NCBI GenBank assembly: GCA_004211435.1
Contig: SECS01000001.1
Location: 62,001-126,000 of the forward strand
Direction of reading: 5' to 3'
Source: Novosphingobium sp.
GTDB taxonomy: Bacteria; Pseudomonadota; Alphaproteobacteria; Sphingomonadales; Sphingomonadaceae
Length of the DNA: 64,000 bases
Shown here: piece by piece, positions 1 through 8,927 of the stretch
Position numbering within the stretch: position 1 is the first letter of the stretch
Layout: the number at the start of each line of letters is the position of its first letter
The notes under the pieces: model-generated
Database searches by the model: none
Seen by the model: only the letters and a program-made list of their open reading frames with translations
Told to the model about the DNA's origin: nothing
Position numbers and translations under genes: made by a program

Positions 1-513
1 AATCTCGACGCGCCTGGCCGCGCGAATCGTCTCGACCGCCTGGGCCAGCGCCGACGGATCGAGCACCGAAAGCGTGTCGCTGAGCGCCTGGATGCCCGAA
101 TGGAACACCTTGCGGCAGACCGTACCGGTGGCGTCGTCGCGATCAAGGTCTTCGTGAATGAACTGAACCGGCTGGACGATTTCCTGAGCCAAGCTCAATT
201 TCAGCTGCTGAAATCCGCTGAGCCCGATTCCCCGGCAGAAATTGATCACGCTGCCTTCGCTGGCATCGACGGCATCGGCCAGCTCGGTGATCGACATGCC
301 GACCACGTCCCGCGGATGGGCCAGGACATACTCGGCGACTCGCGTCGCGATCTTCGACATTTGCGGCAAGGAAGTGCGGATTCTCGCGAGCGCGTTCTCC
401 ACCGGGCGATGGCCCGTGGCCGGTTCGAGCGGCACGATCTGGCTATCAATCGACACTGTTTCCGAAGACCTTTCCCGTGCAGCACCCGCGCCCTCAACGA
501 GGCCATGCAGCAT
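1..513 (-). CDS. RpiR-family transcriptional regulator (partial, cut by window start)
   Basis: This gene runs off the left edge of the window; 171 codons are visible. The translation shows a helix-turn-helix of the RpiR type at about residues 45-110, with the stretches RIRTSLPQMSKIATRVAEYV and ITELADAVDASEGSVINFCR and then a GFQQLKLSLAQEI segment. In this family a C-terminal SIS domain binding a phosphosugar follows, and it would lie outside the window. I chose the ATG at 511-513; a GTG about 19 codons further in, preceded by an AGG, is an alternative. The gene is divergent from a TonB receptor, PhnDCE-like importer and phospholipase C, and a palindrome lies 49 bases upstream. It is therefore the likely local regulator, sensing a phosphorylated ligand. 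The family assignment is firm from the HTH; the ligand is unknown. Confidence 0.85.
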   Translation of the reverse strand, partial: MLHGLVEGAGAARERSSETVSIDSQIVPLEPATGHRPVENALARIRTSLPQMSKIATRVAEYVLAHPRDVVGMSITELADAVDASEGSVINFCRGIGLSGFQQLKLSLAQEIVQPVQFIHEDLDRDDATGTVCRKVFHSGIQALSDTLSVLDPSALAQAVETIRAARRVEI

Positions 514-561
514 AGCTTTGTGTCAGGATAGTGAAAACAGCGGTACGACAAGGTTAGAAAT

Positions 562-589
562 ATGAAACTCAAAAATGAGTGAATTTCAT
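562..589. promoter_or_regulatory. Palindromic operator between RpiR gene and TonB receptor
   Basis: Outer arms ATGAAACTCA and TGAATTTCAT match as inverted repeats at 9 of 10 positions. Inside them ACTCA-aaaa-TGAGT is a perfect inverted repeat. The TGAAA...TTTCA pattern with an AT-rich centre resembles operators reported for RpiR-family regulators. The site lies 49 bases from the regulator start and 105 from the receptor start, so one dimer or tetramer could control both directions. Binding is inferred. Confidence 0.6.
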
Positions 590-693
590 TCATCCGTCAC
601 AATCGCTCCCTAGGTCGCACTCCGACAGCGGCGAACGAGCACCCTCGGATCGGGCGGCCGCCGCTGAAACAACGGAAACGGGGACTAGAGACC

Positions 694-2868
694 ATGAAGA
701 CGCCAAACCTGCGTTTGACGGCGCTTGCGCTGTTGCTTTCCACCAGCCTGCTGCCGGCCGTGGCCCATGCGACCGCCGATGAGGCCGATGCCGCTGCAGA
801 TGCCGCGGCCGACGACCAGGGTCGCGAGAGCATCGTCGTGACCGGCCTGCGCGAGAAGGCCACGCAACAGGCGGCCGAGGCGATCACCTTCGGCAACAAC
901 GTCCAGATCGTCGACCGCGCAGCGATCGAGGCCACCGGCGCGACCAACTTCGCCGAGATCGCCCAGTTCCTGATCAAGGGCGCCAACGTCGGCTATTCGC
1001 CCGATGAAGGCGAATACACGATCCGCCTCGACGGCGGCGGTGACCGCGACACGCTCGTCGTGCTCGACGGCGTGCCGCTCTACGATCGCGGCCCCGCGCT
1101 CGAGGACATCTGGGGCACGACGACGATCGATCCGCACATGATCGAACGCGCCGAGGTCTATCGCGGCGGCAACAGCCTGTTCTTCGGCTCTAACGGCGGC
1201 ATCGGCGTGATCAGCCTGGTCACCAAGCGCCCCGACGGCACCGATCGCGTCGAGCTCGGCGCGCAATACGGCGAATTCAACACGCGCGAGATCTGGGGCA
1301 ACGCCCGCTTCGCGATCGATGCCGACAAGCGCCACAGCTTCATGGTCTATGGCAGTTCGATCCAGACCGATGGCCCGCGCATTTTTCGTCCGCAGGACAT
1401 CATCGACAACGTCGCGGCATCGGGCGGCATCCAGAAGTATCCGCTCAACCGCGGCAACGTGGGCGTGAAGTACCTGTTCCAGCCCGACGAGAAGACCCAG
1501 TTCCGCGTCAATGCCCAGTACACCCAGATCGAGTTCCAGGATCCGTTCCCCGACACCGAGACCTTCTCGCCCAACCGCGTGCGCTATCCGATCGTCGATT
1601 TCACCTTCGAACGTCGCTGGTCGGACAAGCTGTTCACCGAACTGGCCGGCTACTGGTCGAACCCAAAACTCAACAACACCGAAACCTTCCCCGAAATCTG
1701 CATGATCCGCACGGGCTGCGTCGATCCGACCAACGCCGCGCGCACCGTGCAGTTCGGCTTCTCGACCGGCCGCTCGGTACCATTCCCCAACAAGGGTTTC
1801 GGCGAGGCCTCCAAGGTCGGCGGCTTCCGCGAGATGGGCCTCAACTTCCGCAACACGATCAACCTGCCCAACGCGCTCGAAGTCGTCGCCGGCGTTCAGG
1901 TCGTTTCCTACAAGGACGATTCCGACCCGGTCTTTCGGATCGGCAGCGAAAGCCAGACGGTGACCGGCCTTTACGCCGATTTCCGGCCGGTTATCCCGTT
2001 CAGCTCCGACACCAAGCTGTCGCTGGCGATCCGCACTGACTTCTCGGAGAGTTTCGGCAGCAAGACGATCTGGAAATTCGGCTTCCGCCAGCCGATCGGC
2101 GATTTCTACCTGCGCGGCAACGGCGGCACCTCGTACAGCCTGCCGCGGACCAACGAGCTGTTCCGCCAGGAACCGACGATCATCGGCAACCCCGACCTGA
2201 AGACCGAGCAGACCAAGACGTTCAACTTTGCCGCCGGCTTCGCCAAGGACTTCGGCGGGCTCTACTTCGATGCGGAATTCGGCTGGTTCAAGACCGATAT
2301 CACCAACCGCATCCAGGCGACTTCGGGCCTGACGCCCAACACCTATTTCAACAACACCGCGGTGACCCAGATCCGCGGCCTTGCCGCAGACGTCAATCTG
2401 CGGATCAGCGAAACGCTGTCGGCCAACGTGAACTTCACCAAGCAGCAGGCCCGACTTGCCGGCAGCAGCCTTCAGATCAACGAGACGCCGGAATATATGA
2501 TCGGCGGCAACGTGGCGTGGCACAGCCCCGACAAGACCTTCCACGTCACGCTGTTCCCGCGCTATCAGGGGCCCGAATATTCGACCGGCGGCCTCAACAA
2601 CTCGCTGCGCTACAACTTCGGCAACTACTTCGTGATGAACGCTTCGATCGGCCTGTGGCTGGGCGAGGACCGCCAGCACAAGTTCCAGCTGCGCGTCGCC
2701 AACGTTTTCGACAAGGTCTATGCCGAGCGTTACGGCTTCGGCAACCGGCGCTACGACTCGCGGTTCATCCGCGGCGAGATCGCGCTGAACAGCCCGCAAT
2801 ACTTCTACGGCTATCCCTTCGAGGGCAAGCCGCGCGCCTTCTACGTCTCGTACAACACCTCGTTCTGA
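694..2868 (+). CDS. TonB-dependent outer-membrane receptor
   Basis: This is a 724-residue outer-membrane active-transport receptor. It has a signal peptide (MKTPNLRLTALALLLSTSLL, then ..PAVAHA), a TonB-box-like ESIVVTG at about residues 45-51 and a plug domain to about residue 180. The plug includes the VLDGVPLYDRG and ERAEVYRGGNSLFFGSNGG segments. A long beta-barrel follows and ends in a terminal Phe. It is the first gene on its side of the RpiR palindrome and is followed by a PhnDCE-type ABC importer and an exported phospholipase C. It most likely brings the substrate of that importer, or a product of the lipase, across the outer membrane. The substrate cannot be read from the sequence. A GC-rich hairpin after the stop codon could reduce transcription into the importer genes. 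Confidence 0.93.
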   Translation: MKTPNLRLTALALLLSTSLLPAVAHATADEADAAADAAADDQGRESIVVTGLREKATQQAAEAITFGNNVQIVDRAAIEATGATNFAEIAQFLIKGANVGYSPDEGEYTIRLDGGGDRDTLVVLDGVPLYDRGPALEDIWGTTTIDPHMIERAEVYRGGNSLFFGSNGGIGVISLVTKRPDGTDRVELGAQYGEFNTREIWGNARFAIDADKRHSFMVYGSSIQTDGPRIFRPQDIIDNVAASGGIQKYPLNRGNVGVKYLFQPDEKTQFRVNAQYTQIEFQDPFPDTETFSPNRVRYPIVDFTFERRWSDKLFTELAGYWSNPKLNNTETFPEICMIRTGCVDPTNAARTVQFGFSTGRSVPFPNKGFGEASKVGGFREMGLNFRNTINLPNALEVVAGVQVVSYKDDSDPVFRIGSESQTVTGLYADFRPVIPFSSDTKLSLAIRTDFSESFGSKTIWKFGFRQPIGDFYLRGNGGTSYSLPRTNELFRQEPTIIGNPDLKTEQTKTFNFAAGFAKDFGGLYFDAEFGWFKTDITNRIQATSGLTPNTYFNNTAVTQIRGLAADVNLRISETLSANVNFTKQQARLAGSSLQINETPEYMIGGNVAWHSPDKTFHVTLFPRYQGPEYSTGGLNNSLRYNFGNYFVMNASIGLWLGEDRQHKFQLRVANVFDKVYAERYGFGNRRYDSRFIRGEIALNSPQYFYGYPFEGKPRAFYVSYNTSF

Positions 2869-2877
2869 CCACCCCTG

Positions 2878-2908
2878 ACCCGGCCTGCCCGGATCGGGCG
2901 GGTCGGGT
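2878..2908 (+). terminator. Possible intrinsic terminator or attenuator after TonB receptor
   Basis: Inverted repeats ACCCG/CGGGT (outer) and GCCCG/CGGGC (inner) can form a stem, followed by CTTCTTC rather than a true T-run. It may be a partial terminator setting receptor levels above importer levels. Confidence 0.4.
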
Positions 2909-2965
2909 GCTTCTTCGGCTTCACAGTCATGTCACAGCCGCCGCGTAGGCGCCCGCGGACTCGAT

Positions 2966-3919
2966 ATGACGGGAAGCCGAAAACATCAGGGAGTGGTGCT
3001 CGCGTTTCTCGGGATCGCGGCCCTGTTTCTGCTCGCCCTGGCAACGGGAGCCTGCGGAGGGGCCGGGACCGCGGAAGCGGAGACGCCGATCCGGGTCGTG
3101 CTGATCCCGGCCGACGGCGGAACCGCGTCCGGAACGCTCGCCGATTATCGCCCGCTGTTCGCCACCCTGTCCCGCTCCACCGGCATGAGGTTCGAGTTGA
3201 CCGTCACGCAATCCTACGGTGCTGCCGTCGAAGGCATCTGCAACGGCGTGGCCGACCTGGCCTTCGTCGGGCCCGCGACCTATCTGCAGGCGCGCGACCG
3301 TGGCTGCGCGCAATTGCTCGCGGTCGGCATCAAGAACGGCCAGCCGCGCTACTACGCCGCATTCTTCGTGCGCGACGACGCCGCAGCGCAAAGCCTCACG
3401 GACCTGCGCGGCAAGCGTGTGGCCTTCGGCGACATCAATTCGACCTCGTCGTTCCTCATGCCCGTGGCGATGCTGATGGAGACCGGGCTCGATCCCGCGC
3501 GCGACCTTTCGGCGGTGCGACTGACCGGCAGCCATCCCAACAGCCTCAACGCGTTGCTTCAGGGCCAGGTCGATGCCGCCGCGCTCTCGCTCGATTCCTA
3601 CGATCGCGCCTTGCGCGCCGGCGTGCCCGGTGCCGAACGCCTGCGCGTGCTCGCGCGCAGCGGGGCGATGCCCTATCCGCCCTTCATCGTCTCCACGCGC
3701 CTGCCCGCGGCCAAACGCGAAGCGCTGCGCAAAGGTTTCGCGCGGCTCGCGCAGGACGCGGCGATCTCCCAAGGGCGCATCACCGGCTACGGCGGCGGCG
3801 CGATCGAGGGCTATGCCACCGACTTTTCCGATGCCCCGTTCGACAGCATGGCCCGGCGCATCGCGCGCGTGACGCCGGCGCTCAAGGCCGCGCTGCTCGA
3901 ACGCGCGGCACAGCGGTGA
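2966..3919 (+). CDS. PhnD-like phosphate/phosphite/phosphonate ABC substrate-binding protein
   Basis: This 317-residue periplasmic binding protein belongs to the PhnD family. It begins with a hydrophobic export signal (GVVLAFLGIAALFLLALATG) ending in a Cys that could be a weak lipobox (LATGAC). The mature part opens with IRVVLIPADGG. Typical family segments are ICNGVADLAFVGPATYL, LRGKRVAFGDINSTSSFLMP and LNALLQGQVDAAALS. The ATPase gene starts only 10 bases after the stop. The family binds oxyanions and organophosphorus compounds such as phosphonates, phosphite and phosphate esters. No C-P lyase or phosphonatase gene is nearby, so a phosphonate substrate should not be assumed. The start is uncertain because the Shine-Dalgarno is weak. 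Confidence 0.85.
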   Translation: MTGSRKHQGVVLAFLGIAALFLLALATGACGGAGTAEAETPIRVVLIPADGGTASGTLADYRPLFATLSRSTGMRFELTVTQSYGAAVEGICNGVADLAFVGPATYLQARDRGCAQLLAVGIKNGQPRYYAAFFVRDDAAAQSLTDLRGKRVAFGDINSTSSFLMPVAMLMETGLDPARDLSAVRLTGSHPNSLNALLQGQVDAAALSLDSYDRALRAGVPGAERLRVLARSGAMPYPPFIVSTRLPAAKREALRKGFARLAQDAAISQGRITGYGGGAIEGYATDFSDAPFDSMARRIARVTPALKAALLERAAQR

Positions 3920-3929
3920 GCGCCGGGTG

Positions 3930-4655
3930 ATGCAGATCGAACTCGACCGGGTCTCGCTGGCCTACGCCGATAAAACCAGGCCGCTCGACGACCTCACCCT
4001 GACGATCCCGTCGGGCCAGTTCTGCGCGGTGCTCGGCCGCTCGGGCGCGGGCAAGAGCAGCCTGCTGCGCCTGCTCGGCGGCATGGTGGCGCCAACGGGC
4101 GGCGCGGCGCGAATCGACGGCATGGCGCTGTCACCGGCCATGCCCCGCGCGCTGCGCCGGCGGATCGGCCAGGTCCATCAGGACGGCGCGCTGGTCGGCG
4201 AGGCGAGCGTGGCCGAGAATATCGTTGCCGGTGCCGCCGCAGCCATGCCGCTGTGGCGCGCGCTGATCGGGCTCTATCCCGCCTGGACGCGCGAGCGCGC
4301 GGTCGCGCTCCATCTGGAACTCGGGCTCGATCCCGCCTTTCTGGCCGCGCCCGTCGCACGGCTCTCGGGCGGGCAGCAGCAGCGCGTCGGCGTCGCGCGT
4401 GCGCTGATGCTCGAACCCGCGCTGGTCCTGGCCGACGAGCCCGTGGCCAGTGTCGATCCCGATACCGCGCGCCAGGTGCTGAGCGTGCTGGCCGCACACC
4501 GCACGCGGCTCGGTGCGACGGTTGTCTGCGCGCTGCACCAGCCCGAACTCGCCTGCGCTTTCGCCGATCGCATCGTCGTGATCGACGAGGGTCGGATCGC
4601 CTTCGACGGAAGCCCCGAACTCTATCGCCGCTCGCACCGGGTGGAAAAGACATGA
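3930..4655 (+). CDS. PhnC-like ABC transporter ATP-binding protein
   Basis: This is the cytoplasmic ATPase of the importer, 241 residues from the ATG at 3930; a GTG directly before it is possible. Walker A is GRSGAGKSS, the ABC signature is LSGGQQQRVG and Walker B is LVLADEPVAS. The switch His lies in CALHQPE. Order and sequence match PhnC-type ATPases of phosphonate/phosphite importers. Its stop overlaps the permease start (ATGA), so the two are translationally coupled. Confidence 0.9.
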   Translation: MQIELDRVSLAYADKTRPLDDLTLTIPSGQFCAVLGRSGAGKSSLLRLLGGMVAPTGGAARIDGMALSPAMPRALRRRIGQVHQDGALVGEASVAENIVAGAAAAMPLWRALIGLYPAWTRERAVALHLELGLDPAFLAAPVARLSGGQQQRVGVARALMLEPALVLADEPVASVDPDTARQVLSVLAAHRTRLGATVVCALHQPELACAFADRIVVIDEGRIAFDGSPELYRRSHRVEKT

Positions 4656-5599
4656 GCACGGCGACCGCCTTCCCGCGCAGCTGGAGCCTGCGGCGAATTT
4701 CCGTGCTCGCCGCGGTGCTCGTCCTGCTCGCGGTCAGCGCGGTGCGGGTCGACGTGCCGCGGCTGTTCACTCAGGCCGGCGCGAGCCGCGCGCTCGCCGG
4801 CATGGCCGCGCAGATGTGGCCGTTGCAGATCTCGGACCGCCAGGACGTGGCAGAGACCCCCGGCTTCGATCCCGCGCATCTGCCGCTTTTCGCCTATCTG
4901 CAGACGACCGACGAGACCACGCGCGAACTCGATCGCGATCGGCTCGCACCGGCCACAGTCCGGCATCGCAAGGTCTGGCTGGTCCAGCCGTTCGGCTATG
5001 TCACGCAAGTGGCGAGCAAGCTGCTGGAGACAATCGAGATCGCGATCTGGGGCACGCTGATCGCGGTCCTGCTCGGCCTGCCGCTGGGGCTCGCCGGTTC
5101 GGCGTCGCTGGTGCGCAGTCCCACAGTCCGCCAGGCCGCGCGCGCCGCTTCTGCGGGACTGCGTGCGGTCCCGGAGCTTCTGAGCGCACTGGTCCTCGTC
5201 ACCGCTTTCGGCTTCGGCCCGCCCGCGGGCATCCTCGCGCTCGGGCTGCACGCCGCGGGCTTCCTCGGCCGGTTCTACGCCGACGCGATCGAGGATGCGA
5301 ACCAAGCGCCCGTGCGCGCGCTGCAGGCCAGCGGCGCCGGCCGGCTCGCCAGCTTCCGCTTCGCGCTCTGGCCCCAAGTCCGCGCGCCCTTCGTCTCCTC
5401 GACCTTCTACATCCTCGATCGCAACGTCCGCATGGCCACCGTCGTCGGCCTCGTCGGCGCGGGCGGGATCGGCCAGGAGCTCAAGGGCCGGATCGACATG
5501 TACGAATATGCCCACGTCGGTACGATCCTCGTCGGGATCCTGATCGTGGTGCTGCTGCTCGACCACGTCGCCGCGCGCCTGCGGCGGAAAAAGACCTGA
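4652..5599 (+). CDS. PhnE-like ABC transporter permease
   Basis: This is a 315-residue inner-membrane permease. One N-terminal helix (about residues 14-31) is followed by a roughly 90-residue periplasmic loop and then the BPD-transp-1 core with five or so helices. The EAA-type coupling loop is visible as ALQASGAGRLASFRFALWPQ. The gene starts inside the ATPase stop codon (ATGA overlap). PhnE permeases pair with PhnC and PhnD, so these three genes form a complete importer. The phospholipase C gene follows after 26 bases, which supports co-transcription. Confidence 0.9.
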   Translation: MSTATAFPRSWSLRRISVLAAVLVLLAVSAVRVDVPRLFTQAGASRALAGMAAQMWPLQISDRQDVAETPGFDPAHLPLFAYLQTTDETTRELDRDRLAPATVRHRKVWLVQPFGYVTQVASKLLETIEIAIWGTLIAVLLGLPLGLAGSASLVRSPTVRQAARAASAGLRAVPELLSALVLVTAFGFGPPAGILALGLHAAGFLGRFYADAIEDANQAPVRALQASGAGRLASFRFALWPQVRAPFVSSTFYILDRNVRMATVVGLVGAGGIGQELKGRIDMYEYAHVGTILVGILIVVLLLDHVAARLRRKKT

Positions 5600-5625
5600 C
5601 AGATCAGACCAACGGGAGACCACCG

Positions 5626-7731
5626 ATGTCCAACACCCGCCGAGACTTCCTCAAGACCGCTGCCGTTGCCGGCGCCCTGCCCGCCGCGATCGGCCGCGCC
5701 CTGGCGATCCCCGCCAACCGCCGGACCGGCACGATCAAGGACGTGCGCCACGTCGTGATCCTGATGCAGGAGAACCGCTCGTTCGATCACTACTTCGGCA
5801 CGATGCGCGGCGTGCGCGGCTTCGGCGATCGCCACCCGATCCCGCTCGCCTCGGGCAAGGACGTCTGGTGGCAGAGCAACGGCGCGCGAGAACTGCCGCC
5901 GTTCCACCTCGACACGGCCAAGACCAACGCGCTCAAGGTGCCCGGCACGCCGCACAGCTTCGCCGACGCCCAGGCCGCCTGGAACCAGGGCAAGTTCGGG
6001 CTCTGGCCCAAGTACAAGACCGACTACTCGATGGGTTACTACAAGCGCGAGGACGTGCCTTTCCAGTTCGCCCTGGCCGAGAGCTTCACGATCTGCGACG
6101 CCTATCACTGCTCGATCACCACGGGCACCGATCCCAACCGCATCGTCTTCTGGTCTGGCGGCAATTTCGATCCGGCGATGCGCGCCCAAGGTGTGAATTG
6201 CCGCGACGACAAGTCCGAACCCAACAACCTGCGCTGCTGGATCAAGGGCGCGCTGCCCGAGCCCGGCTATACCTATGCCGGCAACGACCTCGAATGGGCG
6301 ACGATCCCCGAAGTGCTCGAAGCTGCGGGGGTCGACTGGAAGATCTACCAAGACCCCAACGACAACTGGACCGGCGCTATGCACGGCGGCCTGGCCTTCA
6401 AGGGCTTCCGCGAGGCCAAGCCCGACAGCGGGCTCTACAAGCGCGGCATGAGCCACTTCTCGCTCGAACGTCTGGCCGAAGACGTCAAGAACGGCACCCT
6501 GCCGCAGGTCTCCTGGGTCCTGCCGCCGATGCCCTGGTCCGAGCATCCGTCGACCTCGTCGCCGCTCGAAGGCGCGGAGTTCACCGCCAAGGTCCTCGAT
6601 GCGCTGACCGCCAATCCCGAGGTGTGGGCCGGCACCGTGTTCCTCCAGACCTTCGACGAGAACGACGGCCTGTTCGACCACCTGCCGCCCCCCGCGCCGC
6701 CTTCGTACAACGCCGACGGCTCGCTGGCGGGCAAAGCGACCTTCGATCTCAAGGGCCACTATTTCGACGATCACAAGGACGCCTACACCTCGCGCGACGA
6801 CAATATCAGCGGCACCACGCGCCCCTGGGGCCTCGGCCCGCGCGTGCCGCTCTACGTCGTCTCGCCGTGGTCGAAGGGCGGCTGGGTCAACAGCGAGGTC
6901 GCCGACCATACCTCGGTCGGCCAGTTCCTCGAAAAGCGCTTCGGCGTGACGGTGCCGGCGATCAGCCCTTGGCACCGCGCGGTCTGCAGTGACCTGACCT
7001 CGTGCTTCGACTTCGCCGCCCCCGCCGATGCCCAGTTCCCCGACCTGCCCGACGTCAGCAATTCGCCCAAGACCGTGGCAGTCCACCAGAAGCGCGACAA
7101 GCTGCTGCCGCCGCGCCGACCGCAGGACCTGTTCCAGGAACCCGGCCTGCGCCGCTCGCGCGCGCTGCCCTACAAGCTCGCGGTCGATCTCGCGGCAGAG
7201 GCGGCAGATCGCCGCGTGCGACTGACCTTCGTCAACGACGGCAGCGTCGGTGCGGTCTTCCAGGTCTACGATCGCAAGCAGCTCGACCGCATCCCGCGCC
7301 GCTACACGGTCGAGGCGCGCAAGCGCATCGACGACAGCTGGGACCTCGGCGCGGGCGGCGAGTTCGATCTCTGGGTGCTCGGCCCCAACGGCTTCGTGCG
7401 GCACATGCATGGCAAGCTGGAAGACGGCGTCCCATTGCCCGCCGTGACGATCCGTCCGCACACCAGCCGCGCCGCGCTGACGGTCGCACTGCGCAATCCG
7501 GCAAAGGTCGAAAGCCGCGCGACCTTGGGCAAGGATGCCTATGGCCATGTCGAGAGGTTCCAGACCGCGCTGCCCGCGGAAGGCAAGGCCGAGGCGGCCT
7601 GGCCGACCGACAAGAGCCAGGACTGGTACGACTTCACCGTCACGCTCGCGACGGTGGAAATCCGGGCCGCCGGCAGGCTCGAACGCGGCCGCCACGGCGT
7701 CAGCGATCCGCTGATGGGCCGCGAGGTCTAG
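5626..7731 (+). CDS. Tat-exported phospholipase C (phosphoesterase family)
   Basis: This 701-residue protein starts with a twin-arginine signal (TRRDFLKTAAVAGALPAAIG), so it is exported folded. The alkaline-phosphatase-fold phosphoesterase domain begins at HVVILMQENRSFDHYFGTM and contains YHCSITTGTDPNRI, where the nucleophilic hydroxyl residue of this superfamily lies. The C-terminal 180 residues look like two copies of the bacterial phospholipase C C-terminal domain (LRRSRALPYKLAVDL..; RAALTVALRN..). Length and architecture fit non-haemolytic or phosphocholine-preferring phospholipases C, which cut the phosphorylated head group from phospholipids. It shares an operon with the PhnDCE-like importer, so the head group or a derivative may be what is imported. 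That link is inference. A good GGGAGA Shine-Dalgarno precedes the ATG at 5626. Confidence 0.88.
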   Translation: MSNTRRDFLKTAAVAGALPAAIGRALAIPANRRTGTIKDVRHVVILMQENRSFDHYFGTMRGVRGFGDRHPIPLASGKDVWWQSNGARELPPFHLDTAKTNALKVPGTPHSFADAQAAWNQGKFGLWPKYKTDYSMGYYKREDVPFQFALAESFTICDAYHCSITTGTDPNRIVFWSGGNFDPAMRAQGVNCRDDKSEPNNLRCWIKGALPEPGYTYAGNDLEWATIPEVLEAAGVDWKIYQDPNDNWTGAMHGGLAFKGFREAKPDSGLYKRGMSHFSLERLAEDVKNGTLPQVSWVLPPMPWSEHPSTSSPLEGAEFTAKVLDALTANPEVWAGTVFLQTFDENDGLFDHLPPPAPPSYNADGSLAGKATFDLKGHYFDDHKDAYTSRDDNISGTTRPWGLGPRVPLYVVSPWSKGGWVNSEVADHTSVGQFLEKRFGVTVPAISPWHRAVCSDLTSCFDFAAPADAQFPDLPDVSNSPKTVAVHQKRDKLLPPRRPQDLFQEPGLRRSRALPYKLAVDLAAEAADRRVRLTFVNDGSVGAVFQVYDRKQLDRIPRRYTVEARKRIDDSWDLGAGGEFDLWVLGPNGFVRHMHGKLEDGVPLPAVTIRPHTSRAALTVALRNPAKVESRATLGKDAYGHVERFQTALPAEGKAEAAWPTDKSQDWYDFTVTLATVEIRAAGRLERGRHGVSDPLMGREV

Positions 7732-8927
7732 GTCGTAGCGGGTCGTTTCAGGATCGCGGCGGCAGCGCCGACGAGGAGCACCAGCGCGGGTGCCGTCAGC
7801 GATGGCCATTCGGCCGGCTGAAGGCTCCCGGGCCGGCTCTCGCCGAGCGAGGCGACCGCGAAACCGTAGCCGGTGGTGAACCACGAGAGCAGCAACAGCC
7901 CGGTCAGTTCGCTCGAGCGAGCGCGGGCGATGACCGCAGGAAGTACGAAGGCGATCGCCAGGCCGAGGATCGTGAGGTCGTAGTCGTAGTTGTAGGGGCT
8001 GACGAAAAGCGACATCGCGCAGGCCGCCGCCGCCACGACCCGCGGCTCGCCGCCGCCGTGCCAGAGCCGCAGGAACAGGCCGATCGCGATCAGCGCGCCG
8101 AGGCCGTGCAGGACGATCGCGAGCGAGGCCGGAGCCCCCAGGCTGCGGACGCAGGCATAGACCGAACTCATGCGAAACAGCTGGTAGTATCCGGCAGCGA
8201 GGAAATCCCCAGCCTCGCGCACACCGCCGAGGAAGGCCCCCCACACGCCAGGGCTGAAAGCGAGGGTAGCGGCTGCTCCCGCGGCAATGACCACCCCCGC
8301 CGCCACGGCCATGGTGCTCCAGCGCCGCCCGATCAGCGCGAGCAAAGCGATCCCCGCGGCGAGGTGCGGCTTGATGCACATCAGCCCCAGCGGCAGCCCC
8401 GCGCCCGCGCGCCCTGCCGGAAAGGCCAGCAGGAAAACACCGATGAGCCCGGCGGTCAGGAATCCGTTCTGACCGGTACGGACCGTGAGCAGGACCGCCG
8501 GCAGCACCGCAATCAGGGTGCCGGGCAGATGATCGCCGGCGATCCGCCGCAGGACCGCAAAGTAGAACAGCAGGCTGCCCGTCACGAACAGCATATAGGC
8601 TAGGCCGATCGGCAGTTGCGCCAGCCCGGCGACGAAGAGCATGTAAGGCGGCGGATATGTCCACGGAAACAGCAGCTGATCGTTAGTAATCGCCTGCTGC
8701 GCGGCCAGCATCTCGGCCGCCTGGTAAGTTTCGTTCGCCTCGCCGTGCGCAGCCATGGTCCCAGCGATGTAAAAGGCGTCGAAGTCGGTCAACACCTTGT
8801 CGCGCCCGAGCAGGCCGGGCGCCTGGAACAGCACCGCAGAGACCAGCGCGAGTACCGCCGCGACCGCCAGAATGGCGATCAGCACGGGCCTGCTCGTCGC
8901 CAGTCCGGGCGGCGACTGCTGGATCAA
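7728..8927 (-). CDS. GT87-family (DUF2029) integral membrane glycosyltransferase
   Basis: This polytopic membrane protein of about 399 residues has roughly ten hydrophobic helices. It contains the GT87-type motifs VLTDFDAFYIAG near the N-terminus (acidic residues in the first external loop) and PWTYPPPYMLFVAGLAQLP. Members use polyprenyl-phosphate-linked sugars as donors on the periplasmic face. It is the last gene of the HAD-UbiA/GtrA/DprE1/DprE2 operon, so it probably transfers the D-arabinofuranose (or ribofuranose) made by those enzymes; the acceptor is unknown. I chose the TTG at 8927, which overlaps the DprE2 stop (TTGA) and has AAGGG upstream. An in-frame ATG at 8987 would overlap DprE2 by about 64 bases. 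The 3' end overlaps the phospholipase gene tail to tail by four bases. Confidence 0.8.
   Translation of the reverse strand: MIQQSPPGLATSRPVLIAILAVAAVLALVSAVLFQAPGLLGRDKVLTDFDAFYIAGTMAAHGEANETYQAAEMLAAQQAITNDQLLFPWTYPPPYMLFVAGLAQLPIGLAYMLFVTGSLLFYFAVLRRIAGDHLPGTLIAVLPAVLLTVRTGQNGFLTAGLIGVFLLAFPAGRAGAGLPLGLMCIKPHLAAGIALLALIGRRWSTMAVAAGVVIAAGAAATLAFSPGVWGAFLGGVREAGDFLAAGYYQLFRMSSVYACVRSLGAPASLAIVLHGLGALIAIGLFLRLWHGGGEPRVVAAAACAMSLFVSPYNYDYDLTILGLAIAFVLPAVIARARSSELTGLLLLSWFTTGYGFAVASLGESRPGSLQPAEWPSLTAPALVLLVGAAAAILKRPATT

Noticed and set aside
2966..5599. Labelling the importer as a phosphonate transporter with phosphonate catabolism
   Set aside because: No C-P lyase, phosphonatase or phosphite dehydrogenase genes are in the window. 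The neighbour is a phospholipase C, so the substrate was left open.
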